NCBI RefSeq assembly: GCF_018119395.1
Contig: NZ_JAGPWD010000027.1
Location: 1-64,000, forward strand
Source of the DNA: Massilia sp. ZL223
GTDB lineage: Bacteria > Pseudomonadota > Gammaproteobacteria > Burkholderiales > Burkholderiaceae_D
Direction of reading: 5' to 3'
Length of the DNA: 64,000 nucleotides
Position 1 is the first letter of the stretch, and each line of letters begins with the position of its first letter. Position numbers and translations under genes: made by a program. The notes beneath the pieces were generated by a model. The model worked only from the letters and a program-made list of their open reading frames with translations. It did not search any database and was not told where the DNA came from. Positions 36,101 to 46,413 of this stretch are shown here, piece by piece.

Positions 36101-37465
36101 GTTGTTGGAGTCGGCGTCGCCCGGCAGCACCTTGCGCCGGAAGCGCTTGGTGCGCGGATCGAAGCCGGTGACGCCGGTGCGGCTGCCCACCCACAGCACG
36201 CCGTCGCGGTCGCGCGCCAGCGCCGTGGCCGGGGCGTCGATCAGGCTGTTCGGATTGGCCGGGTCGTGGCGGTAGACCACGGCGCGCCCGGTGGCCGGAT
36301 CGAGGTTGCTCAGGCCCGTGACGCTGCCGACCCACAGCCGGTTGCCGTCCTCGAGCAGCACCCGCACCTTGCTGTCGGCCAGGGAGTCGGGCTCGCCCGG
36401 ACGGGCGACGATGCGGGCGAAGCCGCCGCTTTCGAGGTCGGTGCGCGAGACGCCGCCATACCAGGTGCCCACCCAGAAGGTGCCGACGCGGTCGCGGTAC
36501 AGGGCCGAGACGAAGTTGTCCGCCAGGCTGCGGCGGTCGGTGACGCTGTTGCGGTAAGGGTCGAAACGGTCGCCGCCCTCGCGCCAGCGGAACAGGCCGT
36601 CGTCGTGGGTGCCGGCCCAGATCGTGCCGCCCTCTTCCTGGTACAGCGCAGTGATCCAGAAGCGGCCGATGCCGTCCTCGGGCCGGTAGCGGCGCACCTT
36701 GCCCTGGTCCTCGCCGCGCAGCGCATGGCGTTCGAGTCCGCCGTAGCGGCCCACCCACAGGCGCTGTTCGCTGTCCACCATCAGCGCGTGCACCGGGGCG
36801 TCGCGCTTGCCCAGGCCGGCGCCGTGGTGCTCGAAGCGCTTGCGCTTGGGGTCGAAGCTGTCCAGGCCGGCCGCGGTGCCGATCCACAGGCGCCCGCTGG
36901 CGTCCAGCGCCAGCGCGTTGATGCCGTCGTCGCTGAGCGAGCCGGCGCCCGGCTCGCTGTGCCAGCTGGTGAAGCGCTTGCTCACCATGTCGAAGTGCTG
37001 CAGGCCGTCGCCGGTGCCGATCCACAGGCCGTCGGCGCCGTCGCTGATCAATGCCTTGATGTGGCGGTTGCCGTTGCCGCGCCGCGCCGGGCCGTTGGAC
37101 ACGAACAGGGTAAAGCTGCGCGTCACCGGGTCGAAGCGGTTCAAGCCGCCGTCCGTGCCCAGCCACAGCTGGCCATGGCGGTCGATGTGCAGGATCCGCA
37201 CCCAGTTGTTGGCCAGGCTGTTCGGCTTGCCCATCTCGCTGCGGTAGTTGGTGAAGCGGTAGCCGTCGAAGCGCGAGACGCCGGACTGGGTGCCGAACCA
37301 CATGAAGCCCTCGCGGTCCTGGACGATGGACAGCACCGATTCCTGCGGCAGTCCGTCGTGCACCGACAGGTGGTCGAAGCGCAGGGTCGGCTCGGGCCCG
37401 GCGTGCGCGAACCCGGCGCAGAACAAGGCCGCCAGCACCAGCAGCAGTCGCAGGCAGGCCGTCAT
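33185..37465 (-). CDS. Hybrid sensor histidine kinase with two-component propeller, REC and Hpt
   Basis: 1426 residues. A signal peptide is followed by a periplasmic double beta-propeller of about 14 Reg_prop repeats (about 30-690, many W-x-G-T-x-x-G-L-x-R motifs). A Y_Y_Y domain follows (about 700-770), then one membrane helix (about 785-805) and a coiled coil. The HisKA domain has the phosphohistidine near 903 in [14 protein letters not shown]. HATPase boxes are [15 protein letters not shown] and GTGLGLAI. The receiver Asp is near 1196 (LVLMDGRMP). The Hpt histidine is near 1372 ([13 protein letters not shown]). Propellers of this kind sense carbohydrates or their breakdown products in Bacteroidetes; that is only a guide here. 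It is coupled (ATGA) to the patatin gene. Confidence 0.93.
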   Translation of the reverse strand: MTACLRLLLVLAALFCAGFAHAGPEPTLRFDHLSVHDGLPQESVLSIVQDREGFMWFGTQSGVSRFDGYRFTNYRSEMGKPNSLANNWVRILHIDRHGQLWLGTDGGLNRFDPVTRSFTLFVSNGPARRGNGNRHIKALISDGADGLWIGTGDGLQHFDMVSKRFTSWHSEPGAGSLSDDGINALALDASGRLWIGTAAGLDSFDPKRKRFEHHGAGLGKRDAPVHALMVDSEQRLWVGRYGGLERHALRGEDQGKVRRYRPEDGIGRFWITALYQEEGGTIWAGTHDDGLFRWREGGDRFDPYRNSVTDRRSLADNFVSALYRDRVGTFWVGTWYGGVSRTDLESGGFARIVARPGEPDSLADSKVRVLLEDGNRLWVGSVTGLSNLDPATGRAVVYRHDPANPNSLIDAPATALARDRDGVLWVGSRTGVTGFDPRTKRFRRKVLPGDADSNNVRGMLAARDGYVWITTRGGLHRLDPVTQDVVSYRHDANRMASLADDITRPLLEDRRGRFWVGTFDGLDLLDRKSGRFRHFRHDPYDKNSLSHDEIHYLLEDSRGDIWVGTAGGLNRMITAADGSVRFVRYTARDGLVDDAVAAMLEDADGRIWVSTSSGMSCFDPKSGRFRNYTSADGITDGAFFDASALRASDGTLYFGGFNGITAFDPSAIRDNRTAPRAVITGLQVFNRPIEQAMPGLLTRPVEQTDQVTLPDEAAVLTLEFAALHFAAPSRNQFAYRLDGFDQGWVLTGADKRFATYTNLEPGTYVFRVRAANKDGVWGEDVAALALTIEPPPWGTPWFRIGAAALFCAAVYIGLRMRLEGLRHQKERLERQVGARTEQVEHQNRVLERQTQELRDQERRVRAQTNELQNAYRALQENEEFLRQAKQRAEDATRQKSEFLANMSHEMRTPLAGVIGMLGFALRDGALKDATRDQILRGQANAQALLAIINDLLDFSKIEAGKLSIESIDFDLHAAITNVASLFQEQAAAHSLDFAVSLGEELPRFVVGDPTRLRQVLVNLVGNAFKFTRSGGVRVEVERRAEDQPKGEGAGQGGHMIRFTVRDTGIGIPAAALPRLFQKFEQADTTTTRRYGGTGLGLAICRQLVELMGGTIGVNSTEGKGSVFSVLLPLADGVEPPQLEQLARAPHSHRLRILCAEDFPTNQIIARLMIEEMGHQVDVVANGAEAVQACSRTRYDLVLMDGRMPEMDGATATRLIRAGGTMESPAIDQHVMIVALTANATSEDRARYLACGMDAFLTKPIDEEALHYQIARAIERQQQRGLPLTPMPAHDASKAAAPPVRESVAALAELDAMFGVTPEAAVAAPAPAAANPGRRANDLSARLRAAFAADLPRRRAELDAAIDAGDFDTAGRVLHGLRGSASHLGESAIQQLCAELEAAADARDATRLRAGLPRLAILFAGFATGQA

Positions 37466-38631
37466 GGGGCGAAGAAGGACAGGACGTCCTGGCGGCGCGC
37501 GAGCGTGTCGTGCTCGCCCAGGCGGATCAGCTCGCGCGTGTAGCTGGCCTCGAACAGCAGGTAGGAGGCGAGCGCCGAGCCGCGCGATTCCAGCGCGCCG
37601 ATCCCGCCCAGCAGGGTGCGCACCGGCGGCGGCAGGCTCTGGGTGTGGCGCGCGGCGATGTCGTCAAGGCGCTCGCTGGGCGCGATCACGAGCAGCTTGA
37701 CCGGCCTGAGCGGCATGGCGGCGCGCGCCTCGTCGGGGATGCGGCCGAGCGTGTGGTTGACGCGCTGCAGGCGCTCGACGTCCGCCGCCAGGCTGTCGAG
37801 GAAGATCGAGGACAGCGCATGGCCGGCGACCTGCGCCAGACTCGGATAGCCGCCGCTGTTGACCTCTTCGCGCGCCGGCTCGGTCATGCGTCCGGCGCCG
37901 ACCACCAGCACGCGCGTGGCGCCCAAGTGGATCGCGGGGGCGATCGGAGCCAGCTGGCGCATCGAACCGTCGCCGCAGTACTCGCGCCGGCCCGCCAGGT
38001 AGAGCGGCACGGCCGGGAAGATGAAGGGAATCGCGCTCGATGCCAGCAGGTGCTCGACCCCGATCTGGGTGGCCAGCGCCATGCGCTGGTGACGCACCCA
38101 GGGCTCGATCTGGGCGGCGCTCTGGTAGAAGGTCAGGTGGTGGCCGCTGCTATAGGACGAAGCGGTGATGGCCAGCGCGTGCAGTACGCCGTCCGCCAGG
38201 GCCGCATCCAGGCGCGGCAGGTCGAGCGCATGGTGCAGCAGGCCGGCCAGCGGGGTGTTGTCGAGCAGGGACTGGGGCGGCGAAGCGTGCCACTTGCGCA
38301 GCAGCCAGCCGAAGGACAGCAGCGACAGCCAGCGCGCCCCTGAACGCAGCACGGCCAGCGAATCGGCGCGGTAGACCTGGTGCGCGGCCACGTTTTCCCA
38401 GACCGACAGCAGGCCGCGCACGCCGTCGGCGAAATCGTCGGCGCGGCACGCCAGGGCGGTCGCGTTGAGCGCGCCGGCCGAGGTGCCGCAGATGATGTCG
38501 AAGGGGGATTGGGGGGCGGTGCGGCCGGCCTCCACCAGGATCTGCCGGACCGCATGCAATACGCCCGCCTGGTAAGCGGCCCGTGCGCCGCCCCCAGTCA
38601 GGATGAGCCCGGTTTTTTCTTTACTGTCCAC
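37462..38631 (-). CDS. Patatin-like phospholipase
   Basis: 389 residues from a GTG (38631) with GGCGG upstream. A TTG at 38652 would add seven residues. The oxyanion loop is [11 protein letters not shown], the nucleophile Ser51 is in [10 protein letters not shown], and the second dyad residue is the aspartate of YCGDGSMRQ. It is a Ser-Asp dyad lipid acyl hydrolase. No signal peptide is seen, so it acts in the cytoplasm or on the inner membrane face. The stop overlaps the kinase start (ATGA), an unusual coupling of a lipase with a sensor. Confidence 0.9.
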   Translation of the reverse strand: MDSKEKTGLILTGGGARAAYQAGVLHAVRQILVEAGRTAPQSPFDIICGTSAGALNATALACRADDFADGVRGLLSVWENVAAHQVYRADSLAVLRSGARWLSLLSFGWLLRKWHASPPQSLLDNTPLAGLLHHALDLPRLDAALADGVLHALAITASSYSSGHHLTFYQSAAQIEPWVRHQRMALATQIGVEHLLASSAIPFIFPAVPLYLAGRREYCGDGSMRQLAPIAPAIHLGATRVLVVGAGRMTEPAREEVNSGGYPSLAQVAGHALSSIFLDSLAADVERLQRVNHTLGRIPDEARAAMPLRPVKLLVIAPSERLDDIAARHTQSLPPPVRTLLGGIGALESRGSALASYLLFEASYTRELIRLGEHDTLARRQDVLSFFAP

Positions 38632-38691
38632 CCCGCCAAGCTTAGCAAACAAAGACTAGCTATAGGGAAATAAGTGCCATTTCGTCAGCAT

Positions 38692-40473
38692 TTAATCCCC
38701 TTTTGCAACGCCTTCGCGTCGCGGATCCGCACCACCGAACCACAGCGGCACGCCGTGGATGTTCAGGCGTTCGATGCCTTGCAGGCCCGAAGTCTGCTCG
38801 CTCTGGCGCACCTTGTGGCCGCGCGCCTGCAGCGCTTCGACGGTGGACAGCGGGAAGCGCCCCGCTTCGAGCTCGGTCGGTCCGTTGCGGCTGCCGAAGT
38901 TGGGCAGCGCGATCGCCTGCTGGACGTTCAGGCCCCAGTCGAGGGTGCCGACCAGGACCTTGGCCACGTAGTTGATGATGGCCGGGCCGCCGGGCGAGCC
39001 GACCGTGAGCGCCAGCTTGCCGGTCTTCTTGTCGAACACCACGGTCGGCGACATCGCGCTGCGCGGGCGCTTGCCCGCCTCGACGCGGTTGGCCACCGGG
39101 CCGTTGGCGTCACGCGCATCGAAGGAGAAGTCGGTCAGCTGGTTGTTGAGGATGAAGCCGTCGACCATCTGGCGCGAGCCGAAGGCGTCCTCGATGGTGG
39201 TGGTCATCGCCAGGCCCATGCCGTAGCCGTCGACCACCGCCACATGCGAGGTGGACGGGGTTTCGATGGCGTTGTCGGTGCCCCACTTCGCGGCCACTTC
39301 CATGCCCGGCGGCGTGCCGGCCGGCGCTTCGCCCATCGAGCGCTGGCCCACCAGGGCGGCGCGCCGCGCCAGGTAGGACTTGTCGATCAGGCTGGCGATG
39401 CCCTTGCCCGGCAGCGGCACGAAGTCGGTGTCGGCGGCGTAGCGGTTGCGGTCGGCGTAGGCCAGGCGCCCCACTTCCGAGAACACGTGCACCGCTTGCG
39501 GGCCCGGCACGCCATTGGCCGGCGCCAGCGCCTTCATGTCCATGGTCTCGAACATGCCCAGCATCTGGGCCACCGCGATGCCGCCCGAGGACGGCGGCGG
39601 CATGCCGCAGATGGTGTAAGTCCTATAGTCGCTGCAGACCGGCGTGCGCACCTTCGGCTGGTAGCCGGTGATGTCGGCCGCCGTGAGCAGGCCCGGGTTG
39701 GTCGGGTGGCCCGCCACCTTGGCGGCGATGTCGCGCGCGATGTGGCCCCTGTAGAAGGCGTCGGCGCCGCCCTCGGCGATCTCGCGCAGGGTCCTGGCCA
39801 AGGCCGGGTTCTTCAGCACGTGGCCGACCGGCCAGGGACGGCCGGCAGGGTCGTAGAAATAGGCGGCGGCCACCGGGTCCTTGCGCAGGTGGGCGTCGTA
39901 GCTCAGCAGCCCGTTGAGGCGCGGGCTGACGGCGAAGCCTTGTTCCGACAGGCGGATGGCCGGCTCGAACAGGGCTTTCCAGGGCAGCTTGCCGTGCTGG
40001 CGGTGGGCCAGCTCCAGCATGCGCAAGACGCCGGGCGCGCCTACCGAGCGGCCGCCGACGATGCCCTCGACGCGCGAGAGCGGCTTGCCGTCGGGACGCT
40101 GGAACAGGCGCTCGTCGGCCCTGGCCGGCGCGGTCTCGCGGCCGTCGAAGGCCTGGACCTGCTTGCCGTCATAGTGGACCAGGAAGGCGCCGCCACCGAT
40201 GCCAGAGGACTGGGGCTCGACCAGGGTGAGCACCAGCTGGGTGGCGATGGCGGCGTCGATGGCGCTGCCGCCCTTCCTGAGGATCTGGTAGCCGGCGTCC
40301 ACCGCGAGCGGATTGGCGGCGGCGACCATGTATTTTTTCGCGGGCCAGCCGGCCTTGTCCTGGTAGCCGGTGGCCGCTTCCGGTGCGGCCTGGCGGGTGT
40401 CCTGTGCGTGGACGGGAGACTGGAAGGCGCCGGCCAGTGCCAGGCCGATGGTAATCAGTGTGAATCGGTTCAA
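38692..40473 (-). CDS. ggt: Gamma-glutamyltransferase
   Basis: 593 residues from a TTG (40473) with GGAG seven bases upstream, which gives a signal peptide starting LNRFTLITIGLALAGAFQ and ending VHA. This is an Ntn-hydrolase proenzyme of the periplasm that cleaves glutathione and transfers the gamma-glutamyl group. The autocatalytic nucleophile threonine is near residue 408 in STSHVAVVDGYG, which also marks the large/small subunit cut. SGGIAVAQMLGM and SMSPT-type substrate loop (SAMSPTVVF) and the GSPGG motif are present. Confidence 0.93.
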   Translation of the reverse strand: MNRFTLITIGLALAGAFQSPVHAQDTRQAAPEAATGYQDKAGWPAKKYMVAAANPLAVDAGYQILRKGGSAIDAAIATQLVLTLVEPQSSGIGGGAFLVHYDGKQVQAFDGRETAPARADERLFQRPDGKPLSRVEGIVGGRSVGAPGVLRMLELAHRQHGKLPWKALFEPAIRLSEQGFAVSPRLNGLLSYDAHLRKDPVAAAYFYDPAGRPWPVGHVLKNPALARTLREIAEGGADAFYRGHIARDIAAKVAGHPTNPGLLTAADITGYQPKVRTPVCSDYRTYTICGMPPPSSGGIAVAQMLGMFETMDMKALAPANGVPGPQAVHVFSEVGRLAYADRNRYAADTDFVPLPGKGIASLIDKSYLARRAALVGQRSMGEAPAGTPPGMEVAAKWGTDNAIETPSTSHVAVVDGYGMGLAMTTTIEDAFGSRQMVDGFILNNQLTDFSFDARDANGPVANRVEAGKRPRSAMSPTVVFDKKTGKLALTVGSPGGPAIINYVAKVLVGTLDWGLNVQQAIALPNFGSRNGPTELEAGRFPLSTVEALQARGHKVRQSEQTSGLQGIERLNIHGVPLWFGGADPRREGVAKGD

Positions 40474-40580
40474 ATCGGCTCTCCAAAAGCAAGGCGGGCG
40501 CGCAATATGGGATGCCCCATGATTGGCCGCGCCCGCTACCCCGGCATCGTACAACAATTGCCGGTTGCTTACAGAACAGC

Positions 40581-41339
40581 TTATTTAGGCTGCATACGGA
40601 TCGCGCCGTCCAGGCGGATCGTTTCGCCGTTCAGCATCACGTTCTCGATGATGGCCTTGGCCAGGTGCGCGTATTCCTTCGGCATGCCGAGGCGCGGGGG
40701 GAACGGCACCATCTTGCCCAGGGAGTCGCGCACTTCCTGCGGCATGCCCATCAGCATCGGGGTTTCGAAGATGCCCGGCGCGATGGTCATCACGCGGATG
40801 CCGCTGCGCGCCAGGTCGCGCGCCATCGGCAGGGTCATGCCGGCGACGGCGGCCTTGGACGAACCGTAGGCGGCCTGGCCGATCTGGCCGTCGAAGGCCG
40901 CGACCGAGGCGGTGTTGATGATGATGCCGCGCTCGCCGTACTCGCCGGCTTCGGTCTTGCCCATCGCATCGGCGGCCAGGCGCGCCATGTTGAAGGTACC
41001 CACCAGGTTGATGTTCACCGCGCGCTGGAAGGCGTCCAGCGGGTGCGGGCCGTCCTTGCCCACGGTCTTGACTGCCGGCGCCACGCCCGCGCAGTTGACC
41101 AGGCCGCGCAGCGTGCCCAGTGCGGTCGCGGCGGCGACCACGGCCAGGCCGTCGGCTTCCGAGGTGACGTCGCACTTGACGAATTGGCCGCCCAGCTCGG
41201 CCGCCAGGGCGGCGCCCGCTTCGGCCTGCACGTCGGCGATGACGACCTTGCCGCCGGCTTCCGTGATCATGCGCGCAGTGGCCGCTCCCAAGCCCGACGC
41301 GCCACCGGTGACGATGAACACATTGTTCTGAATTTGCAT
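40581..41339 (-). CDS. SDR family 3-hydroxyacyl-CoA dehydrogenase (type II/HSD10-like)
   Basis: 252 residues, a classical NAD-dependent short-chain dehydrogenase. The cofactor loop is [18 protein letters not shown] is followed by an NAD-preferring Asp (IADV), the catalytic serine is in INTASVAAF and Y-x3-K is YGSSK. The overall pattern ([26 protein letters not shown]) is that of HSD17B10-type 3-hydroxyacyl-CoA dehydrogenases used in branched-chain amino acid or fatty acid oxidation. It stands alone with no pathway partners nearby. Confidence 0.9.
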   Translation of the reverse strand: MQIQNNVFIVTGGASGLGAATARMITEAGGKVVIADVQAEAGAALAAELGGQFVKCDVTSEADGLAVVAAATALGTLRGLVNCAGVAPAVKTVGKDGPHPLDAFQRAVNINLVGTFNMARLAADAMGKTEAGEYGERGIIINTASVAAFDGQIGQAAYGSSKAAVAGMTLPMARDLARSGIRVMTIAPGIFETPMLMGMPQEVRDSLGKMVPFPPRLGMPKEYAHLAKAIIENVMLNGETIRLDGAIRMQPK

Positions 41340-41461
41340 GGTTTTCCCTTGTAAAAGTTCATATGACGCCGGTCCGCGCTCAGTGTCGCGCGATTGACCT
41401 TTACGTAAACGTCAAGCAGCGGCATTGTAGCGAACTTTTGCCCGGAAAAACCATGTTCTTG

Positions 41462-42073
41462 TCAAAAGCACTGCATCACGGTCCCGTTGCGGTTGCACAG
41501 CCGGCCGCTGCTGTTCACGGCCGCGTTGCCCACGCCGGTCGCGTAGGAGGTGCCGCTGGCATCGGTGCAGACGTTGCCCTGGCAGGTGCTGATCTGGGCG
41601 CCGCCTGGCGCGCCCGGTGTGGGCGCGGGGGCGACCGGGACGGGGACGCGGGCGTAAGGCTGGCTTGAAGGTGCTGTGATGCGCGCCGTCGGCTCGATCC
41701 GCTGCTGGGCGCCGGGGCGCCGCGGCGCAGGCTTGGCCTTGGGATCCTTCTTGGGCGCTTGCTGGGCCTTCTGGCCGGGTTCCGGCTGGGGCGGCTGGGG
41801 TGCGGGACGGGCCGAGGGATCGGGCTCGTCCTGGCGCTGCCGGGCTTGCTGGGCCGGCGCGGCGCGCTCTTCCTGGGCCTGGGGCCGGGCATCGGCAGCC
41901 GGGATGGGCTGGGGCGACGGCGCCGCCTGGGGATTCAGCACGGGCCCGTAGGTCGGGCCGGTCGCGCGCGCCTTCTCTTTTTCCTGGGACGCGCCCCCGG
42001 TCGCCTGGGCCTGGACGATGCCGGCCGCCGAGAGTGCGACGGCAAGCAGGAGGATATGGCTAGAATGGTTCAT
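41462..42073 (-). CDS. Proline-rich secreted protein with a C-terminal four-cysteine module
   Basis: 203 residues. Signal peptide MNHSSHILLLAVALSAAGIVQA. Residues about 25-150 are low-complexity, rich in Pro, Ala, Gln and Lys, suited to span periplasm or cell wall. The last 45 residues carry four cysteines in a C-x4-C ... C-x7-C layout (STCQGNVCTDASGTSY ... RLCNRNGTVMQCF). Similar short C-terminal modules occur at the end of small exported proteins in Burkholderiales. Function unknown, and no partner gene is evident. Confidence 0.75.
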   Translation of the reverse strand: MNHSSHILLLAVALSAAGIVQAQATGGASQEKEKARATGPTYGPVLNPQAAPSPQPIPAADARPQAQEERAAPAQQARQRQDEPDPSARPAPQPPQPEPGQKAQQAPKKDPKAKPAPRRPGAQQRIEPTARITAPSSQPYARVPVPVAPAPTPGAPGGAQISTCQGNVCTDASGTSYATGVGNAAVNSSGRLCNRNGTVMQCF

Positions 42074-42470
42074 GGTTCTCCTCGTGGGCTTGATGACCGT
42101 GAACCCATTATCGGCCTGCCCAGGCGGGCACGGCGCACACGAAACACATTCTCACATGATTGCGCGGCGACATGCCGCAGGGTTCTAACAGTTCGCGCGA
42201 AACTTATTCATTTTTGATTAGTCATACAGAAGCACTCAGTTCGAACGTTGTAGCCGAAGCTCGTAGTGTCTTGCTGCGCTACGTCTACATGCCAATGAAA
42301 CTGAGTTGGCTTGCGGTGAGTTCCACCGTGACTGCCTGTGGAGGGGAAGGCGCTGGCCTTGCGCCCGAGCGCAAAGTGAAACCGGCCCCTATGAAGCAGG
42401 AACCCAACTGTATGGCCAACTTTAAGCAGCATCGAGTAGCTGTACGTAAGTTTGGGAGAACGGAGCGGCA
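42074..42470. other. Intergenic region, no gene recognised
   Basis: 397 bp between a minus-strand gene and the DsbA-like gene. It is less GC-rich than the surroundings. The open frames that cross it (both strands, under 110 codons) show no domain, no good ribosome site and no typical codon bias. It should hold promoters for both neighbours. I could not identify a transposon end or RNA. Confidence 0.5.
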
Positions 42471-42998
42471 ATGGGCGAGCAGGTAACAGCGGCGGCGAAC
42501 GACCATCTGCGCGGCATGCGCGATGCGGAACTGGTGGTGATCGAGTATGGGGACTTCCAGTGCCCGTATTGCGGCCGGGCGCGCCCGACCCTGGCCGACC
42601 TGCAGGAGCGGCACGACGGCCGGATCGCGCTGGTGTACCGGCACCTGCCGCTCGAGCACCTGCATCCGCTGGCCGGACTGGCCGCCGAGGCGGCGGAAGC
42701 GGCCGCGGCGCAGGGACAGTTCTGGGCCATGCACGACGCCCTGTTCGAGCAACAGCGCCAGCTGAACGCAGCCAACCTGCCGCTGCTGGCGCAGCAGATC
42801 GGACTGGACATGGAGCGCTTCAGGCGGGATGTCGAGAACCGGCGCTATCGCGACAAGGTGCGCGAGCATGCGGAAGACGCTGCGCGGGTCGGGGCGACGG
42901 GGACGCCGACCTTTTTCTTCAACGGGCAGCGGTATCCGGGGGATTCAGATAAGGAATCGCTGACGAAGGCGATCGAGGAAGCATTAGGCGTGCGTTGA
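42471..42998 (+). CDS. DsbA-like thioredoxin-fold protein without signal peptide
   Basis: 175 residues. A thioredoxin fold with an inserted helical domain (Thioredoxin_4 type). The active site is C31-P-Y-C34 (YGDFQCPYCGRA) and the cis-proline segment is GATGTPTFFFNG. No signal sequence or membrane helix is seen, so it appears cytoplasmic, unlike classical DsbA. It may serve in thiol stress response or as a FrnE-like isomerase. It stands alone on the plus strand before the adk terminator. Confidence 0.85.
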   Translation: MGEQVTAAANDHLRGMRDAELVVIEYGDFQCPYCGRARPTLADLQERHDGRIALVYRHLPLEHLHPLAGLAAEAAEAAAAQGQFWAMHDALFEQQRQLNAANLPLLAQQIGLDMERFRRDVENRRYRDKVREHAEDAARVGATGTPTFFFNGQRYPGDSDKESLTKAIEEALGVR

Positions 42999-43072
42999 AC
43001 GCGTTGGCATGAGACCTGCCAACCCTACGATATGCCGACAATGCCTCCCCTGGCCCGCGCCTAATGCCGTCG

Positions 43073-43090
43073 TTCCGGCGGAGGCCGGAA
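43073..43090. repeat. REP-like short palindrome
   Basis: TTCCGGC-GGAG-GCCGGAA (43073-43090), followed by CCCAAG. This resembles the short extragenic palindromes scattered in Burkholderiales genomes. Only one copy is seen here, so the repetitive nature is an inference. Confidence 0.4.
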
Positions 43091-43110
43091 CCCAAGTTCG
43101 TCGAATCACC

Positions 43111-43140
43111 CAAAAAACAAAAGCGGCCCATCGGGCCGCT
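43111..43140 (-). terminator. Rho-independent terminator after adk
   Basis: AGCGGCCC (43122-43129) pairs with GGGCCGCT (43133-43140) in an 8-bp stem with a 3-nt loop. On the minus strand the T-rich run 43121-43111 follows. It ends the adk transcript 24 bp past its stop codon. Confidence 0.88.
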
Positions 43141-43163
43141 CCTGTCATCAAGCGAAAAAACGC

Positions 43164-43835
<672 letters not shown>

Positions 43836-44004
43836 CTAATGGATGTGTGGAATAGTGAGGTGCGAGCGATCGCGCGTGATGCATATCTGACTAGCTTGAC
43901 ACGAAAGTTACCACAAAAGTCAGCATCAACGCCACCTTGCGGCCTTCCGCCGGCAACAAAAGTTGACGCAGCGCAGACGCCTTGAAGGCGTCTTGCGCGC
44001 AGGA

Positions 44005-44757
44005 TCAAGACGCAAAATGCAGGCGCGTGCGAACCAGATCTTCAGGGGTATCGACCCCTGCGGGCGGGGCGCTGTCGGTCACGTGCACCGCGATCGGGTA
44101 GCCATGCCACAGCACGCGCAGCTGCTCCAGGGCCTCGATCTGTTCGAGCGGCGAGCTCTCCAGTTTGGGATAGGCCTGAAGGAAGGCATTGCTATAGGCG
44201 TAAAGACCGATATGGCGCAGCGGTGCGTAGCCGGCCGGCAGGCCGTCGCGCGACTGGGCGAAGGCGTCGCGGTGCCAGGGGATGGTGGCGCGCGAGAAGT
44301 ACAGCGCCCTTCCCTGCTTGTCGAGCACGACCTTGACCACGTTCGGGTTGAAGGCGTCGTCGGCCTGGTCGATCGGGTGGGCGCAGGTGGCCATCGGCAC
44401 GCCTTCGCCGATGCGCGCGGCGCATGCCGCCAGCAGGCTCGGGTCGATCAGCGGCTCGTCGCCCTGCAGGTTGACCACCACTTCGTCCTCCGGCAGACCC
44501 AGTACCAGCGCCACTTCGGCGATGCGGTCGGTGCCCGAGGGGTGGTCGGGGCGGGTCAGCACCGCATGCACGCCATGGGCGGCGCAGGCGGCGGCGATGT
44601 CTTCGTGGTCAGTGGCGACGATGATGCGGGCCGCGCCCGACAGGCGCGCGCGTTCGGCCACGCGCACCACCATCGGCTTGCCGCCGAGGTCGGCCAGCGG
44701 CTTGTTCGGCAGGCGGGTCGACGCCATGCGCGCCGGGATGATGACGGTAAAGCTCAT
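44005..44757 (-). CDS. kdsB: 3-deoxy-manno-octulosonate cytidylyltransferase (CMP-Kdo synthetase)
   Basis: 250 residues from the ATG at 44757. It activates Kdo with CTP for lipopolysaccharide core synthesis. The nucleotide-binding N-terminus is [30 protein letters not shown] and the ThrGlu/Asp magnesium motif region are present, ending with [12 protein letters not shown]. It lies 8 bp downstream of the Trm112 gene in the adk-side LPS operon with lpxK. Confidence 0.96.
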   Translation of the reverse strand: MSFTVIIPARMASTRLPNKPLADLGGKPMVVRVAERARLSGAARIIVATDHEDIAAACAAHGVHAVLTRPDHPSGTDRIAEVALVLGLPEDEVVVNLQGDEPLIDPSLLAACAARIGEGVPMATCAHPIDQADDAFNPNVVKVVLDKQGRALYFSRATIPWHRDAFAQSRDGLPAGYAPLRHIGLYAYSNAFLQAYPKLESSPLEQIEALEQLRVLWHGYPIAVHVTDSAPPAGVDTPEDLVRTRLHFAS

Positions 44758-44765
44758 GCCGCGAC

Positions 44766-44936
44766 TCAGGTGGGTTCGATGCGACGAGCCTGGTCGGCCC
44801 ACATGATCGGGATGCCGTCGCGGATCGGGTAGGCCAGGCGGTCAGGGCGGCAGGTCAGTTCCTGCGCCTTCTTATCGTATTCGAGCGGGCCCTTGCACAG
44901 CGGGCAGACCAGGATATCAAGCAGTCGAGCGTCCAC
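44766..44936 (-). CDS. Trm112 family protein (YcaR-like)
   Basis: 56 residues from a GTG (44936) with GGAG seven bases upstream. The start lies 20 bases inside the end of lpxK. It begins [22 protein letters not shown], with a CPLC zinc-type motif, and ends with [11 protein letters not shown], as in the conserved small protein found between lpxK and kdsB in many proteobacteria. The eukaryotic homologue activates methyltransferases. The bacterial role is unsettled. Confidence 0.9.
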   Translation of the reverse strand: MDARLLDILVCPLCKGPLEYDKKAQELTCRPDRLAYPIRDGIPIMWADQARRIEPT

Positions 44937-45942
44937 GACATTTCTCCACGATTTGTTCGGCCAGCGCAGCATCGAGCTGCGCCGTCACCGGCACGACCCA
45001 CAGCCGCGGGTCGTCCTTCAGGTTATCAAGTTGCCGACATTTTACTGCATCCTTCTCCGTGATCAGGATGACATCGGCGTCGATGCCGTCGAAGGGGCGG
45101 TCGAGGAAGTCGTGGTGGTCGGGCAGCGGCAGCTCGGCGAAGGCCAGGCCGTGGCTGCGCAGCATGGCGAAGAAGCGGCCCGGATTGCCGATGCCTGCGG
45201 CGGCCACCAGGCGTTTTCCGGCCAGGCTGGCCAGGGGAACGGAGGCGCCTCCAGGCAGCGGTTCGGCCACGCCGCCTTCGAGCTGCATGCGGAAAGGCCG
45301 GCCGCCGACGGCGCGCGCCAGCGCCGGCGTGATCTCGGGCGCGTTCACCACCGTCACGTCGCGGCGGCGCGAAGGCGGTTCGCGCAGCGGGCCTGCCGGC
45401 AGGGTCCAGCCGTTGCCGACGCCGCGGCCGTCGAACAGGACGATCTCGACGTCACGCGCCAGCGCATAGTGCTGCAGGCCGTCGTCCGTGATCAGGACGT
45501 TCACCTCGGGATGGGCGGCCAGCAGCGCCCTGCCCGCTTCCGCGCGGCGGCGACCGACGAAGACGGGGCAGCCTGCGCGCGCGGCGATCAGGAGCGGCTC
45601 GTCGCCGACCTCGAGCGGGCTCGAACCCGGCGTCACTTCGCGCGGCGCGCTTTCCTTGCCGCCGTGACCGCGCGAGATGACGCCGGGACGCAGGCCGGCC
45701 GCGCGCAGCGCCCGGGCCAGCCAGATCGTGAGCGGGGTCTTGCCGGTGCCGCCGATGAAGATGTTGCCGACTACGACCACCGGCACCGGCAGGCGCTCGC
45801 TGGCCAGGATACCGGCGCGGAACAGGCGCACGCGCAGCGCGGTGAGCAGGCGGAACAGGAGCGAGACCGGCAGCAGCGCGCAAGCAAGCGGGCCGCGCCG
45901 CAGCCAGGCGCGGGTCAGGGTCGATTCGAGTCGGGATGCCAT
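44917..45942 (-). CDS. lpxK: Tetraacyldisaccharide 4'-kinase
   Basis: 341 residues. It phosphorylates the lipid A precursor at the 4' position, on the cytoplasmic side of the inner membrane. An N-terminal membrane helix (about 20-40) is followed by P-loop [19 protein letters not shown], the DDGLQH motif ([11 protein letters not shown]) and [10 protein letters not shown] near the end. It lies between exbD (30 bp upstream) and the Trm112 gene, which it overlaps. Confidence 0.95.
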   Translation of the reverse strand: MASRLESTLTRAWLRRGPLACALLPVSLLFRLLTALRVRLFRAGILASERLPVPVVVVGNIFIGGTGKTPLTIWLARALRAAGLRPGVISRGHGGKESAPREVTPGSSPLEVGDEPLLIAARAGCPVFVGRRRAEAGRALLAAHPEVNVLITDDGLQHYALARDVEIVLFDGRGVGNGWTLPAGPLREPPSRRRDVTVVNAPEITPALARAVGGRPFRMQLEGGVAEPLPGGASVPLASLAGKRLVAAAGIGNPGRFFAMLRSHGLAFAELPLPDHHDFLDRPFDGIDADVILITEKDAVKCRQLDNLKDDPRLWVVPVTAQLDAALAEQIVEKCRGRSTA

Positions 45943-45972
45943 GGGATGCAGGAGGCGCGGGGCCTCCCCTGT

Positions 45973-46413
45973 TTACTTCTTGGCGCCGGTCTGGGCCGCG
46001 AAAGTCAGCTTGTCGTAGCCGGCCAGGCGCGCCGCTTCCAGCACGTTGATGACCATCTGGTGCATCGCGAACTGGTCGGCATTGACGATCACCACCGGGC
46101 TGGCCACCACCTGGCCCTCCTGGGTGCGCGCGGCGTTCTTCAGGTCCTGGGCCAGGCCCGCCACGCTGTGGAAGGACACCGGCACGTTGTTGACCGTGTA
46201 ATTGCCCTTGGCGTCGATGGTGACGTTGATCTCGAAAGGCTTTTCCTGCTGCTTTTCGGCGTCGGCGGTCGGCAGCGTGATCTGCAGCTCGGTGAACTTG
46301 CTGTAGGTGGTCGAGACCATCAGGAAGATCAGGACCACCAGCAGCACGTCGATGAACGGGATCAGGTTGATCTCCGGTTCCTCGGGCCGGCGGCCGCGGC
46401 GGAAATTCATCAT
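45973..46413 (-). CDS. exbD: Biopolymer transport protein ExbD/TolR
   Basis: 146 residues. One N-terminal membrane helix (LIPFIDVLLVVLIFLMVS) carries the essential aspartate, followed by a periplasmic domain. With ExbB it forms a proton-driven motor that energises TonB or Tol. The start overlaps the exbB stop (ATGA). It precedes lpxK, an order common in Burkholderiales. Confidence 0.94.
   Translation of the reverse strand: MMNFRRGRRPEEPEINLIPFIDVLLVVLIFLMVSTTYSKFTELQITLPTADAEKQQEKPFEINVTIDAKGNYTVNNVPVSFHSVAGLAQDLKNAARTQEGQVVASPVVIVNADQFAMHQMVINVLEAARLAGYDKLTFAAQTGAKK

Noticed and set aside
32390-37543. Very long open frame of over 1700 codons on the plus strand, antisense to the hybrid kinase
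   Set aside because: It is the mirror of the GC-rich kinase and receiver genes, with His/Gly/Arg/Gln-rich low-complexity translation, no domains and no ribosome site.
42208-42471. Minus-strand ORF of 87 codons ahead of the DsbA-like gene
   Set aside because: No recognisable domain, poor ribosome site, and atypical composition. Treated as intergenic.
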